From positions 1 to 64,000 of the forward strand of contig JAPPFB010000012.1 of assembly GCA_028875225.1 (NCBI GenBank): 64,000 nt of DNA. Reading direction: 5' to 3'. The notes under the pieces are model-generated. The model searched no databases. It was not told the origin of the DNA and saw only the letters and a list, made by a program, of their open reading frames with translations. Below, piece after piece: positions 35,166 through 43,911 of this stretch (the stretch's first letter is position 1; every line of letters starts with the position of its first letter). This DNA comes from Chloroflexota bacterium (GTDB lineage: Bacteria > Chloroflexota > Dehalococcoidia > Bin125). The translations under genes were made by a program, and so were the position numbers.

Positions 35166-35882
35166 TTAGTAGTTGAGTTGGTTGGCGAGGTCGTGGAAGT
35201 CGGTGGCGACGATGTCGAAGGAGGGATCGGGGGTGAGGTCGACGGGAAAGTTGGGTCCGGCTTCGTCCGGGCGGGGGACGAAGGCTGTGCGCATACCGGT
35301 CTGGGCGGCGGCGAGCAGGTCGCCCTGGTGGGCGGCGACCATCATCACCTCGTGTGATTCGCAGCCGAGCAGTTCCGCTGCTCGCTGGTAACACTGCGGC
35401 TCGGGTTTGAACGCTCCGGTGATCTGGGCGGAGAGGACACAGTCCCAGGGCAGACCACCGAACTTGGCCATGTTGACTAGCAGATCGACGTTGCCGTTCG
35501 AGAGCGTGGAGACGACGAAGCGCGAGCGCAATCGCTGCAATCCGCCGGGCGAGTCGATCCATGGATGGAGTCGGTGCCAGGCGCGGTTCAACTCCTCGAC
35601 TTCCGCTTCGTCTGCCTCGATGCCCAACTCATCAAGCAGGATCTTGACCATGCGCAGGTGGAGCTGATCGGCGGTCTGGAAGGGCAGTTCGCCGTCCCTC
35701 ACCAGGCGCATGCCGCCGGCGTAGCCCTCGCGGCGCCAACGGTCGGTAAACATTCCGGCATCGGCCTCGACGCCGTGGCGGGTGAGAAATGCGGCGACCT
35801 CGGCGGTGACCGAGGAGCGCCAGTCGACGACGGTGCCGAAGACATCGAAGGTCAGAGCCTTGACGCTGTTGAGATCAGTCAT
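35166..35882 (-). CDS. Haloacid dehalogenase type II-like hydrolase
   Basis: This 238-residue HAD protein has nucleophile motif LTFDVFGTVVDWRSS, motif II VSTLSNGN, the lysine motif FKPEPQCYQ and motif IV MVAAHQGDLLAA. The DVFGT...VDW form and the AHQGDL motif are typical of type II L-2-haloacid dehalogenases, which release halide from 2-halocarboxylates. Related phosphatases share much of this, so activity is inferred. It lies downstream of the Aap ATPase gene on the same strand, with a GC-rich repeat between. Confidence 0.82.
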   Translation of the reverse strand: MTDLNSVKALTFDVFGTVVDWRSSVTAEVAAFLTRHGVEADAGMFTDRWRREGYAGGMRLVRDGELPFQTADQLHLRMVKILLDELGIEADEAEVEELNRAWHRLHPWIDSPGGLQRLRSRFVVSTLSNGNVDLLVNMAKFGGLPWDCVLSAQITGAFKPEPQCYQRAAELLGCESHEVMMVAAHQGDLLAAAQTGMRTAFVPRPDEAGPNFPVDLTPDPSFDIVATDFHDLANQLNY

Positions 35883-35883
35883 A

Positions 35884-35941
35884 GAGCCCTCGCCCTCGCC
35901 CCCCGCCTTCGCGGGGGCAGGCTCTCTCCCAGGGGGAGAGG
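35884..35941. repeat. GC-rich dispersed repeat, diverged copy
   Basis: CCCTCGCCCTCGCCCCCCGC is followed by the hairpin CCCCCGC-CTT-CGCGGGGG and CTCTCCCAGGGGGAGAG. It is related in layout to the repeats at 53-82 and 22444-22481 and lies between two minus-strand genes, where it may also act as a terminator for the ABC ATPase gene. Confidence 0.5.
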
Positions 35942-35944
35942 AGA

Positions 35945-36796
35945 TCAGAGAATCTGGCTGAGGAACAGCTTGGTGCGATCCTCGCGCGGGTTGGTGAAAA
36001 AGTGTTCGGGCGTGCCCTGTTCGACCAACGCTCCCTCGTCGAAGAAGACGAGCCGGTCGGCGACCTCGCGGGCGAAGCCCATCTCGTGGGTGACGACGAT
36101 CATGGTCATGCCGGACTCGGCCAGCTCCTGCATCACGTCGAGCACTTCCTTGATCATCTCAGGATCGAGGGCCGAAGTCGGCTCGTCGAACAGCATGATC
36201 TTGGGCTGCATTGCCAGGGCTCGCGCGATCGCGACGCGCTGCTGCTGACCGCCGGAGAGCTGGGAGGGGAACTTGTCGGCCTGTTCGGGGATACCGACAC
36301 GCTCGAGCAGCTGCATGGCCAGCTGCTCGGCCTCGAGCTTGGGCATGTGCCGCACTTTCTGCGGGCCAAGGGTGATGTTGCTGAGCACGGACAGGTGCGG
36401 GAAGAGATTGAACTGCTGGAAGACCATCCCGACTTCCTCGCGAATCGCCGCCATCGCGCGGACGTCTTCATTGAGTTCGATGCCGTCGATCACGATTCGT
36501 CCGGCGTCGTGTTCTTCCAACCGGTTGAGGCAGCGAATGTAGGTCGATTTGCCGGATCCGGAGGGTCCGAGAATGACGACGATCTCATGCTCCTTGATGC
36601 GCAAGGAGACATCGTCGAGGGCCTGGAAATCGCCGAACCACTTGTCGACGTGTTCGGTGATGATCATGTCCTTCGAACCGGCCAGTCGAGGCGAGAAGAC
36701 CTCGGCGTCGCCGTTCGCTTCCGCTGTTGCGGAGGATGCCGCCTTGGGTCCTGCCGACTCGGCAATGATTTCCGCCGGCGATAGTTCGTCTGGCAT
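35945..36796 (-). CDS. aapP: Amino acid ABC transporter ATP-binding protein (AapP-like)
   Basis: This 283-residue polar-amino-acid ABC ATPase carries Walker [21 protein letters not shown], the Q-loop [14 protein letters not shown], signature [16 protein letters not shown], Walker [15 protein letters not shown] and the switch His in VVTHEM. An N-terminal tail of about 40 residues precedes the core. ATG at 36796 has AAGGA six bases upstream; ATG at 36820 is an alternative. It belongs to the permease and binding-protein genes at 37.4-41.3 kb but is cut off from them by a plus-strand hicAB pair. Confidence 0.9.
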   Translation of the reverse strand: MPDELSPAEIIAESAGPKAASSATAEANGDAEVFSPRLAGSKDMIITEHVDKWFGDFQALDDVSLRIKEHEIVVILGPSGSGKSTYIRCLNRLEEHDAGRIVIDGIELNEDVRAMAAIREEVGMVFQQFNLFPHLSVLSNITLGPQKVRHMPKLEAEQLAMQLLERVGIPEQADKFPSQLSGGQQQRVAIARALAMQPKIMLFDEPTSALDPEMIKEVLDVMQELAESGMTMIVVTHEMGFAREVADRLVFFDEGALVEQGTPEHFFTNPREDRTKLFLSQIL

Positions 36797-36906
36797 TGCG
36801 CGTCCTTCGACCTTCGTCATCCTGCTGCGATGCTAATGGTACTCAGGCCGGAACGCGACGTGGTCCCGATGTGAAACAGCAGGATTTCTGATAGCGTCTG
36901 CGACCG

Positions 36907-37110
36907 ATGCCCAAAGTCAGGAAGGCCATCGAAGTCGTTGAGGCGGACGGCTGGTACTTCGTGCGTCAGCGAGGAAGTCATCGGCATTACAAACACCCGA
37001 CAAAGCGGGGCACCGTGACGATTGCCGGACGGCCCTCAATAGATCTGAAGATCAAGACCTGGAGAGGTATTCTGGACCAAGCTGGTCTCAAGGAAGAGGA
37101 TGTCCGATGA
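36907..37110 (+). CDS. hicA: HicA family mRNA interferase toxin
   Basis: This 67-residue double-stranded-RNA-binding-fold toxin has its catalytic histidine in RQRGSHRHYKHP (H25), followed by GTVTIAGRPSIDLKIKTW, the family's C-terminal half. It cleaves mRNA when not bound by HicB. Its last four bases overlap hicB (ATGA). It is divergent from the Aap ATPase gene, 110 bases away. No strong Shine-Dalgarno is seen before the ATG. Confidence 0.9.
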   Translation: MPKVRKAIEVVEADGWYFVRQRGSHRHYKHPTKRGTVTIAGRPSIDLKIKTWRGILDQAGLKEEDVR

Positions 37111-37400
37111 AGTACGTTGTGGTGTTTGAACAGGCCCCTAACAATTGGTGCGCATTCGTACCGGACTTGCCAGGTTGCGTCGCGGCTGCCGACACCTTCG
37201 AGGAGACGAAGGAGATGATCCGCGAAGCGATCGAGTTCCACATTGAGAGTTACGTAGAGGACGACGAGGCGCTGCCGGCGCATACCTGCGTGGACGCCGC
37301 CGTGGTCGAGGTCAACGTTCCCGAGGGCGCCCGGTTCGCTGAGCCCGAGTACCCGCTAATGGAGCCTGAGGCGAGTCAGGCAGCTGAGGTGGCCGACTGA
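37107..37400 (+). CDS. hicB: HicB family antitoxin
   Basis: This 97-residue antitoxin has the degenerate RNase H-like HicB fold: YVVVFEQAPNNWCAFVPDLPGC, then DTFEETKEMIREAIEFHIE. The acidic C terminus lacks an obvious helix-turn-helix or ribbon-helix-helix domain, so it may not autoregulate by itself. It ends four bases before the stop of the convergent aapM-like permease gene. Confidence 0.88.
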   Translation: MKYVVVFEQAPNNWCAFVPDLPGCVAAADTFEETKEMIREAIEFHIESYVEDDEALPAHTCVDAAVVEVNVPEGARFAEPEYPLMEPEASQAAEVAD

Positions 37401-37404
37401 GGAA

Positions 37405-38682
37405 CTAGCGCTCTCCGACTCCCTGGGCGCGCTCGACTCGTTGGGAGATTCGGGACATGGCGAAGGCGACAATCCAGAAGATGACGGCGACGAAGACGTA
37501 GGCCTCGATCCGGTCGGGCGTGAACTCGAATTGTGCGATCGCCGAGTCGGCGTTGCCCTTCAACTCGCGCAGAGGCAGAATCACGGTCACCAACGTGGTG
37601 TCTTTCCAGATGGAGATAGCCTGGCCGACCATGGGCGGAATCGAGATGCGCAGCGCCTGAGGCATGATGATCAGGCGGGTGCGCTGCAGCTCCGTGAGAC
37701 CGACGGCCTGCGCCGCCTCGTATTGTCCGCGCGGCAGCGCCTGCAGCGCGCCGCGAATGTACTCGGCCATGTAGGCGCCGGTGAATACGGCCATCACGAC
37801 CATGGCGCGAATGATCAGGTCGCCGCCGATCACGTCGTCGAGGATGAAGAGGGCCACAAAGAGCCAACCGAGCAAGGGCGCGCCGCGCACGATCTCGATG
37901 TAGGCCGTGCAGGTCAGTGAGATCGATCGCAGCCGCGAGGCGCGACCCAGCGCCAGCGGGATGCCCAGCACGATGCCGCCGACGATCCCGACCGGCGCGA
38001 GGATGAGGTTCAGGACGAATCCGTCGAGGTGACGCGGGCCCACCTCACCGCCGACGAGCAGGATGATCAGGACGAGCGGCAGCGAAACCGCCAATAGCCC
38101 GCCGACCACTCGTTGCTGGAAGGTCCGGAGCGTCGATGTCTCGCGCGGCATCCAGATGGTCACCGCGTAGCCCAGGTACATGCACCCAATGGCGATCAGG
38201 AAGTAGACCGTCGACCAGATGGCCGCACCTCCGTGGGCCATAAGGAAGATCACGAAGCCGCCGACCAGAAGGACGAACAGGTGGTCGCGCCGGCCGAACG
38301 ACGACCAGGTGCCGTAGGCGGCGCCGATCAGGGCAAAGACGACGGCGATGCTGACCCAGAGTCGCCAGGCTTCTTCATGGGGGAAGCCACCGGCGAACAG
38401 CAGCCAGCGGTTGTGCGTGATGACTTCCCAGTTCGCGCCGAAGAAGACGAAAATCACGATTCCAACGACGATCGCTCCCATGATCCCAGCGGCGATCAGG
38501 GTCAGCAGCGTGCCTCCGGTCGAGGGGAACAGATTCTTGCGCACCCACTCGCGCACGCGAACCGAACGCGGACGTCGCGCGCGCTCACGATGGGGCGGTA
38601 GCACAATCCGGCGCTGGTCTGCGCCGGGAGCCGGAGGCAATGGACGCTGCTCGGGGCGTGGGATTGGCGGCTGTTCAGACAT
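37405..38682 (-). CDS. aapM: Amino acid ABC transporter permease (AapM-like)
   Basis: This 425-residue inner-membrane permease has a basic N-terminal tail of about 60 residues, then several hydrophobic helices, and the ABC permease coupling motif EYIRGALQALPRGQYEAAQAVGL in the C-terminal third. The long N-terminal part with extra helices is typical of the AapQ/AapM and BztB/BztC family for general L-amino acid uptake. It is 12 bases after the AapQ-like gene. A convergent hicB gene ends four bases from its stop. Confidence 0.9.
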   Translation of the reverse strand: MSEQPPIPRPEQRPLPPAPGADQRRIVLPPHRERARRPRSVRVREWVRKNLFPSTGGTLLTLIAAGIMGAIVVGIVIFVFFGANWEVITHNRWLLFAGGFPHEEAWRLWVSIAVVFALIGAAYGTWSSFGRRDHLFVLLVGGFVIFLMAHGGAAIWSTVYFLIAIGCMYLGYAVTIWMPRETSTLRTFQQRVVGGLLAVSLPLVLIILLVGGEVGPRHLDGFVLNLILAPVGIVGGIVLGIPLALGRASRLRSISLTCTAYIEIVRGAPLLGWLFVALFILDDVIGGDLIIRAMVVMAVFTGAYMAEYIRGALQALPRGQYEAAQAVGLTELQRTRLIIMPQALRISIPPMVGQAISIWKDTTLVTVILPLRELKGNADSAIAQFEFTPDRIEAYVFVAVIFWIVAFAMSRISQRVERAQGVGER

Positions 38683-38694
38683 GGCGGGCCCCGC

Positions 38695-39918
38695 TCACAC
38701 CCCGACCCGCGTGACGCGGGCGTTGATGAAGTTCATCACGGCAGAGATCACCAGTGAGATCAACATGTATGTGACGATGATGACAAAGAACATCTCCAGG
38801 GCGTGGCCGGCCTTGTTCTGGATGATTCCGGCGACGCGGAAGAGATCGTCGTACAGGACCGCATAGGCGAGTGACGAGTTCTTGTTGACGTTCAGGTACT
38901 GGTTGGTGATCGAGGGGATCATCTGGCGCAGCGCCTGAGGCAGGATGACCAGGGTCAGCCGTTGGTAGCCGGACAATCCGATCGCGTTGGCCGCTTCGGT
39001 CTGACCTGTCGGGAGCGCCTGGATGCTACCTCGAACGATCTCTGCGTTGAATGCGCCGGTGTACAGCGTGAGGCCGATGGTTAGGGCCGCAAACTCAGGC
39101 CTGATGACCATGCCTTCGAGGTATCGCGTGCCCTCGATGTAGGGGCGGTCGATGCTGACCGGCAGGCCCAGCACGATGAAGGTGACCAGCGCACCGACGG
39201 CGAAGATGCCGAAGGCCCAGCGATTGGCGAACTGCGGCTGTCCTGTTTCTCGTTCCCGGTTCTGACGCGAGCGACGGATGGTCATCGCGACTGTGCCGAT
39301 TGCGAGCAGGAGCGCCACCCAGACGCCGACGAACCAGTCCGGGACTCCCCAGAGGCCATCGCTGGGTACGGGCCACGGGATCGCCAGTCCGCGGTTGGAG
39401 ATAAAGGCAAAGTCGCCAATGTTGACGACCTCCTGGATGATTGGCGCGCCGACGAGGAAGATGGCGTAGACCAACACGACCTGCACGAGCAGCGGCGTGT
39501 TGCGGAAGATCTCGACGTAGAGCATCGCCAGTCGGGCCACCAGCCAGTTCGAGGACAGGCGCGAGACACCAACCAGGACGCCGACCAGCGTCGAGAGCAG
39601 AATGGCGACGAACACCACTCGCAGCGACGACCAGACCCCGACGAGGTACATCGTGATCCGATTCTCGGTGACGCCGTCAATGTCGGTGAGCCACTGATTG
39701 CCGACTTTGAACGCGGCCGGCTCGTCGAGGAACCCGAAGCCGAACTCGCGCAGATTCAAGGCGTCGTAGACGTACCAGAACACGAGCCCGGTGACGGCGA
39801 CGTACAGACCCTGTTGCAGCAAGCGGCGAAACCCACGCCGATAGAACAGCGGAACGCCGTCCGAGGGCGGCGGTCCGCCGGCGGAGGGCGATGGAGGCGC
39901 GGGCGCTTGCGCAGACAT
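38695..39918 (-). CDS. aapQ: Amino acid ABC transporter permease (AapQ-like)
   Basis: This 407-residue membrane permease is paralogous to the next gene. Its coupling motif is EIVRGSIQALPTGQTEAANAIGL. A large segment between the first helices and the permease core (FKVGNQWLTDIDGV, then RVVFVAILLSTLVGVLVGVSRL) matches AapQ layout. It forms the heterodimeric channel with the AapM-like protein. A strong hairpin upstream separates it from the binding-protein gene. Confidence 0.9.
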   Translation of the reverse strand: MSAQAPAPPSPSAGGPPPSDGVPLFYRRGFRRLLQQGLYVAVTGLVFWYVYDALNLREFGFGFLDEPAAFKVGNQWLTDIDGVTENRITMYLVGVWSSLRVVFVAILLSTLVGVLVGVSRLSSNWLVARLAMLYVEIFRNTPLLVQVVLVYAIFLVGAPIIQEVVNIGDFAFISNRGLAIPWPVPSDGLWGVPDWFVGVWVALLLAIGTVAMTIRRSRQNRERETGQPQFANRWAFGIFAVGALVTFIVLGLPVSIDRPYIEGTRYLEGMVIRPEFAALTIGLTLYTGAFNAEIVRGSIQALPTGQTEAANAIGLSGYQRLTLVILPQALRQMIPSITNQYLNVNKNSSLAYAVLYDDLFRVAGIIQNKAGHALEMFFVIIVTYMLISLVISAVMNFINARVTRVGV

Positions 39919-40021
39919 CAGGTGCTATTCACAATCCGAGTCGGCATTCGGTTTCGCCACAGGTTAACCGAGACGCCCAACCTATTGGCCCCTGCATCAA
40001 TTGACAACAGAAAACGCGCAT

Positions 40022-40056
40022 AGCAAGAGGGCCGCCCCAGCGGGCGGCCCCTTGCT
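40022..40056 (-). terminator. Long hairpin between aapJ-like and aapQ-like genes
   Basis: On the minus strand AGCAAG and GGGCCGCCC pair with GGGCGGCCC and CTTGCT around a four-base loop, with one unpaired base, making a stem of about 15 bp. There is no long T-run. Such hairpins after binding-protein genes stabilise that part of the message or attenuate downstream permease genes. Confidence 0.7.
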
Positions 40057-40078
40057 CGATTGACCTGACGGTATCGAT

Positions 40079-41311
40079 TTAGCGGTACGGCAGGGCGTAC
40101 ATGATGCCGCCCTCACCGGGACCACAGTCAACGGCCTCGCTGGGCAGCGGCCGCGCGAGCGCGTTGAGGGTGCAGTCGCGCTCGATCGCGTCGCCGATCT
40201 CTCGGTCGTAGATCTCGCCGTAGTTGCCGACTGCGGCGATCGCGCGCTGGATGAACTGCGCGTCAACCACATCGAAGCCGAGCGTTGCGACTTCACCGTC
40301 ACCGAACGGGACGCCCAACAGTCGAGCGACCTCGGTGTTCGGCGGGTCGGCAGCCATCGCCGCCACGTTCGCCTGGGTGATACCGATTTCCTCGGCGCGG
40401 ATCAGACCGTGAACGACCCAGTTGACGACGTCTTTCCAGTCGCTGTCGTAGTCGCGCACGCCAGGAGCCAGCGGCTCCTTGGAGATGATCTGCGGGAGGA
40501 TCTTGTAGTCATCGGCGTCGTCGCGGACGACAATGCGCGAGGCGAGGTCGGAAGCGTCAGCGGTCAGCACGTCGCAGCGGCCCTCGAAGAAGGCGGCGGC
40601 CACGTCCTGGCTCAGACCACCGGTCGGCTCGTAGTCGAGACCGATGTCGGTGAAGTGGTCGGCCACGTTCTGCTCGGTGGTCGTACCGGTCTGCACACAG
40701 ATGCTGGCGTTGGCCATGTCGCTGGTCGAGTCGATACCCGAGTCCTTGCGGACGGCGAATCCCTGGCCGGTGTAGAAGGTGGTCTGCGCGAAGTCCACGT
40801 CCAGTTCCATGTCACGGGAGCTGGTGATGGTCGTCGTGCGGATCAGGATGTCGATCTGGCCGTCGGCGAGCAACTCGAATCGAGTCGAGGCGTCGGAGGC
40901 GTCAACGTACTCAACGGCGTCGGCGTCCTTGAGCACTGCGGCTGCGATGGCCTTGCAGAACTCGATGTCGAAGCCGGTCACGTTGCCCTGATCATCTCGG
41001 AATCCGAAGAGCGGCTGGGTCTGCTTTACCCCGCATTTGAGGGTGCCGCGATCCTGGACGAGCTGGATGGTGTTGCCGCGAGGCTCGCCGGAGTCCTGCG
41101 CTCTGGGAGCGGCGCGCTGCTGCTCCTGCTGCTGTTCCGCCGCAGGCTGGTCCTGCTGCTCCATCTGTTGCTGTTGTTGTTCCGTCGCTTGCGCCTGCTG
41201 ATCGTCTTCATCCGACGTACAGGCGCCAATCACGGCGCCGGCAACCAACGCTGCGCCGGCAAACAGCATGGCGCTGACGAGCCGACGTCCTCTCAAACTT
41301 GGCAATCTCAT
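40079..41311 (-). CDS. aapJ: Amino acid ABC transporter substrate-binding lipoprotein (AapJ-like)
   Basis: This 410-residue binding protein is a lipoprotein: leader with lipobox VIGAC (Cys about 31), then a Gln-rich linker to about residue 75. The solute-binding domain has TLKCGVKQTQPLFGFRDDQG, GFDIEFCKAIAAAVL, TRFELLADGQIDILIRTTTI and VGNYGEIYDREIG, as in AapJ/BztA. It captures L-amino acids for the AapQ/AapM/AapP complex. It is the first gene of the operon. Members of this family in Gram-negative bacteria are usually periplasmic, so the lipid anchor suits a monoderm envelope. Confidence 0.92.
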   Translation of the reverse strand: MRLPSLRGRRLVSAMLFAGAALVAGAVIGACTSDEDDQQAQATEQQQQQMEQQDQPAAEQQQEQQRAAPRAQDSGEPRGNTIQLVQDRGTLKCGVKQTQPLFGFRDDQGNVTGFDIEFCKAIAAAVLKDADAVEYVDASDASTRFELLADGQIDILIRTTTITSSRDMELDVDFAQTTFYTGQGFAVRKDSGIDSTSDMANASICVQTGTTTEQNVADHFTDIGLDYEPTGGLSQDVAAAFFEGRCDVLTADASDLASRIVVRDDADDYKILPQIISKEPLAPGVRDYDSDWKDVVNWVVHGLIRAEEIGITQANVAAMAADPPNTEVARLLGVPFGDGEVATLGFDVVDAQFIQRAIAAVGNYGEIYDREIGDAIERDCTLNALARPLPSEAVDCGPGEGGIMYALPYR

Positions 41312-41436
41312 GGCAACCAGGTCCTTTCAATGCCTTCCGAATGCTCGCCCGAAGGCCGCTGTGCTAATCGCGGATTATACACACATTTGCACGGCGGTTT
41401 GCACGGTGATGAGCGCGCTGCGCGCCTTCGCCTCCG

Positions 41437-42660
41437 TTACAGGAGTTTCGACTCCGGTACCTCGAAGTTGAACAGTCTGGCCCCATTGAGTCCGAGGATC
41501 TTGGCGCGTTCCTCGTCGCTCAAATCGCCCATCGTGCGTTCGATCGCCGCCGCCGAGTGCGGCCAGGAGCCCTCGTGATGCGGATAGTCGTTGGCCCAGA
41601 GCAGGTTGTCGACCAGGTCATACTTGCGCGCCAGGTCGATGCCGGGCCCGTCGTCCTGGAACGAACCGAAGCAGTGGGCTCGGTAGTAGTCCGAGGGCAG
41701 GCCCTCGAGCTTGGGGAACGCCCACATGTGGTGCTTGTGGTAGGCCTCGTCCATCGCCGTGAGCGCCCACGGGATCCAGCCGATTCCGGCCTCAATGGTT
41801 CCCGCTCGCAAACCCGGGAAGCGCTGGAAGACGCCCGAAGCGCACATGTTGATGATCGGTTCCATGGTCATCGCCAGCGAATGGAAGACGTAGTTGGTCA
41901 CCGCGCCGCCGTTGCCGCGCGCGCCGCGCGGGTCGCGTCCGGTTGAGACGTGGAAGGTAATCGGCAGGCCGGTTTCCTCGACCGCCGCCCAGAGCGGGTC
42001 GAACTCCGGCAGGTTGTAGTTGCGGGAATCCTCGCCCGTCGGTCCCCAGACCGGCTTGGCCGGGAAGGAGAAGCCGCGGAAACCGCGCTCGGCCGAGCGC
42101 TGAATCTCGGCGATCGCGCCGGGAATGTCGCCGGTGGCGACGCAGGCCAGCGGTGACGAGCGGTCGTAGGTGTCGCCGAAGGTCTCCCAGGCCCAGTCGT
42201 TCCAGGCGCTGCACATCGCGTTGGCAAAGACCGGATCAGAGGTCGCCCACATCGAGAGGCCCTTGTTGGGGAAGATGATCTCGGCGTCGACGCCGTCACG
42301 GTCCATGTCGCGGACCCGCTCCTCGGGGAAGGCGTTGCCGTGCTTGTCACGGACCAGGTCTTCGCCGGCCAGTTTGAGGTCGCGGATCTTGGTCGGCCGG
42401 TGACCCTCGGTCACCTGCCAGCGAACGCCGTCCTCGTCGACCTCGATGCGGGGCAGCCGGTGGCGATATCGCTCCTCGACCCGTCGCTCCCAGAGATCGA
42501 CGGGCTCATGCACGTGGCAGTCGGCCGAGACCATGAAGTACTTGTTCGGGTCTCCCGGCCGCGCCGTGCGGGTCCAACCCTCGACGCCGGGCGTCAGGGT
42601 GCGGTGTTCGGGAATCTCATACCCAACCGGGTCGGCCGAAGCTCGTTCAGCGGTAACCAT
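41437..42660 (-). CDS. Amidohydrolase 2 family protein
   Basis: This 407-residue metal-dependent hydrolase or decarboxylase of the ACMSD-like amidohydrolase-2 group has DCHVHEPVDLWERR near residue 45, the central His in LPITFHVSTGRDPRG and the catalytic Asp in LLWANDYPHHEGSWP. Large insertions relative to ACMSD are typical of marine Chloroflexota/actinobacterial homologs. ATG at 42660 follows GGAAGGA; a longer reading adds nine residues without a ribosome site. Likely role: cleavage or decarboxylation of an aromatic or cyclic acid. Confidence 0.87.
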   Translation of the reverse strand: MVTAERASADPVGYEIPEHRTLTPGVEGWTRTARPGDPNKYFMVSADCHVHEPVDLWERRVEERYRHRLPRIEVDEDGVRWQVTEGHRPTKIRDLKLAGEDLVRDKHGNAFPEERVRDMDRDGVDAEIIFPNKGLSMWATSDPVFANAMCSAWNDWAWETFGDTYDRSSPLACVATGDIPGAIAEIQRSAERGFRGFSFPAKPVWGPTGEDSRNYNLPEFDPLWAAVEETGLPITFHVSTGRDPRGARGNGGAVTNYVFHSLAMTMEPIINMCASGVFQRFPGLRAGTIEAGIGWIPWALTAMDEAYHKHHMWAFPKLEGLPSDYYRAHCFGSFQDDGPGIDLARKYDLVDNLLWANDYPHHEGSWPHSAAAIERTMGDLSDEERAKILGLNGARLFNFEVPESKLL

Positions 42661-42854
42661 GCGCAATTCCTTCCAGGCAGGGGCCAAGACTTGCCCTCAA
42701 TCGTCAGTTGGTCAGAGTCTACCCGACTGCTCGAGCGCAGAGACAGAGGCGCACACGCCGCCCGCCTCCGGGCTGGCCGTCGAGACGCGTTCAGCGCGGC
42801 TGTTCGTAGGGGTGTCTTTTGTTCGACGCCAGCAGACGATTGAGGGCGGCCTTC

Positions 42855-43223
42855 TCAGATCGGCAATATCCGGACACGGCTTCGGTGGGTGTCGACGACG
42901 ACCAAAGCCCCTGAGATCAAGTCGGCTTCGTGTTGCTCGAGCGCCGCCACTACCGGACCTACCATGGCCTCAGGTAACGCATCTTCATTGCGAACCTGCA
43001 GGACGCTGGGGCCACTTTCATGCGAGAGCGCGAGCATCGTGCCGAAGTCCAGATCGTGAGTAAACACGACGAGCTGTCGTGCCGCTGCCCATTCCATGAT
43101 CTCCTGGTCGCTGGCCTTCGGGTCGCCAACTTCGGATCAGTGAATCGCTTGCCAGCCGTGCTGCTGGAGCGCCGGAACCCACTTTGGCGACAGGTTCATA
43201 TCGACGAGCAGCCTTGGCCTCAT
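42855..43223 (-). pseudogene. DUF5615 PIN-like toxin, broken by an in-frame TGA
   Basis: From ATG at 43223 the frame reads RPRLLVDMNLSPKWVPALQ and reaches TGA at 43139-43137 (codon 29). It then continues in the same frame with SEVGDPKASDQEIMEW and VVFTHDLDFGTMLAL, matching DUF5615 proteins over their whole length. Members normally have Trp where the stop lies, so a TGG to TGA change is the simplest reading. The ATG overlaps the upstream DUF433 stop as ATGA. It would be 122 residues if intact. Re-initiation at ATG 43097 could give an 80-residue fragment. Confidence 0.8.
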
Positions 43224-43450
43224 GACGTGGGCAACGGTACCTCCCGCTCCTCCAGCCGCCACGCAGCGTAGGCCAGGGATTGGTCAATGTCCTCCGCTTC
43301 AAGATACGGATAGGCCTCAAGAATTTCTGATGCTGAGCGGCCAGCCGCCAGAAGGCCCACAACAGTGCCAACAGTCACCCGCATCCCGCGGATGCAAGCT
43401 TTACCGCCCATGACGGAAGGGTCCACGGTGATCCGGTCCATCGACATCAT
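43220..43450 (-). CDS. DUF433 antitoxin-like protein
   Basis: This 76-residue DUF433 protein has the family core ITVDPSVMGGKACIRGMRVT, then LEAYPYLEAEDIDQSLAYAA, a winged-helix-like DNA-binding fold. DUF433 genes commonly precede DUF5615 PIN-like genes and are regarded as antitoxins. Here the partner follows with a four-base overlap but is disrupted. Several Met codons (43450, 43447, 43441) are possible starts. Confidence 0.85.
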   Translation of the reverse strand: MMSMDRITVDPSVMGGKACIRGMRVTVGTVVGLLAAGRSASEILEAYPYLEAEDIDQSLAYAAWRLEEREVPLPTS

Positions 43451-43596
43451 TGCGGTATCCCTCCGGTGGTGGCGACGCCTCCGAGATTCAGTGTACTCAG
43501 CGATGTTGTGGAACTGAGGCGGCTGGGAACGGTTCTCATCTCTCTCTGGCTCCACACAGGAATGCGATGCAGGGCTGCAAGTGTTTCGGCAATCGG

Positions 43597-43908
43597 CTAT
43601 TGCTGCGAAAGATCCAATCGCGTATGCGGACCGGGATGGTCGTAGTCGAGGCTGATGGTCTCGATCAGGCCGTTGTCGGGCAGCGGGAGGTCGATGTATT
43701 CGGGATCCAGGCCTTCCGACGGCCAGAACCGCAGCCGCACGCCGACCGCCTCGTCCGGCGGCTCATGCGCCGTCTCGGCCGCGCCGCGGCCGGAGTGGAA
43801 CCAGTCACCTTCGGTCTCGCCGTCGCCAACCAACCACGATCCAAACCAGGGCATCGGTTGACCGAAGTCGGAGGTTTGCTCGTGCCAGACGATCTTGAGG
43901 GTCGACAT
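43597..43908 (-). CDS. Hypothetical 103-residue protein
   Basis: I do not recognise this protein. It is acidic, rich in Trp and Pro (QPMPWFGSWLVGDGETEGDW, RFWPSEGLDPEYIDLPLPD) and has no signal or membrane segment. It starts three bases after the stop of the upstream enoyl-CoA hydratase-like gene, so it is probably co-translated and may be an accessory factor of that pathway. Confidence 0.6.
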   Translation of the reverse strand: MSTLKIVWHEQTSDFGQPMPWFGSWLVGDGETEGDWFHSGRGAAETAHEPPDEAVGVRLRFWPSEGLDPEYIDLPLPDNGLIETISLDYDHPGPHTRLDLSQQ

Positions 43909-43911
43909 GGC

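Noticed and set aside
34913-35176. Gly/Val/Arg heptad-repeat protein on the plus strand, with a Pro/Arg counterpart on the minus strand
   Set aside because: Both come from the 21-bp DNA repeat, which stays in frame in every register. No ribosome site or flanking domain supports translation.
43098-43223. UGA recoded as tryptophan or selenocysteine in the DUF5615 gene
   Set aside because: TGA serves as the ordinary stop in many genes here (for example the ATGA overlaps of pyrB/pyrC and hicA/hicB), and the position is Trp in relatives, so a point mutation is simpler.
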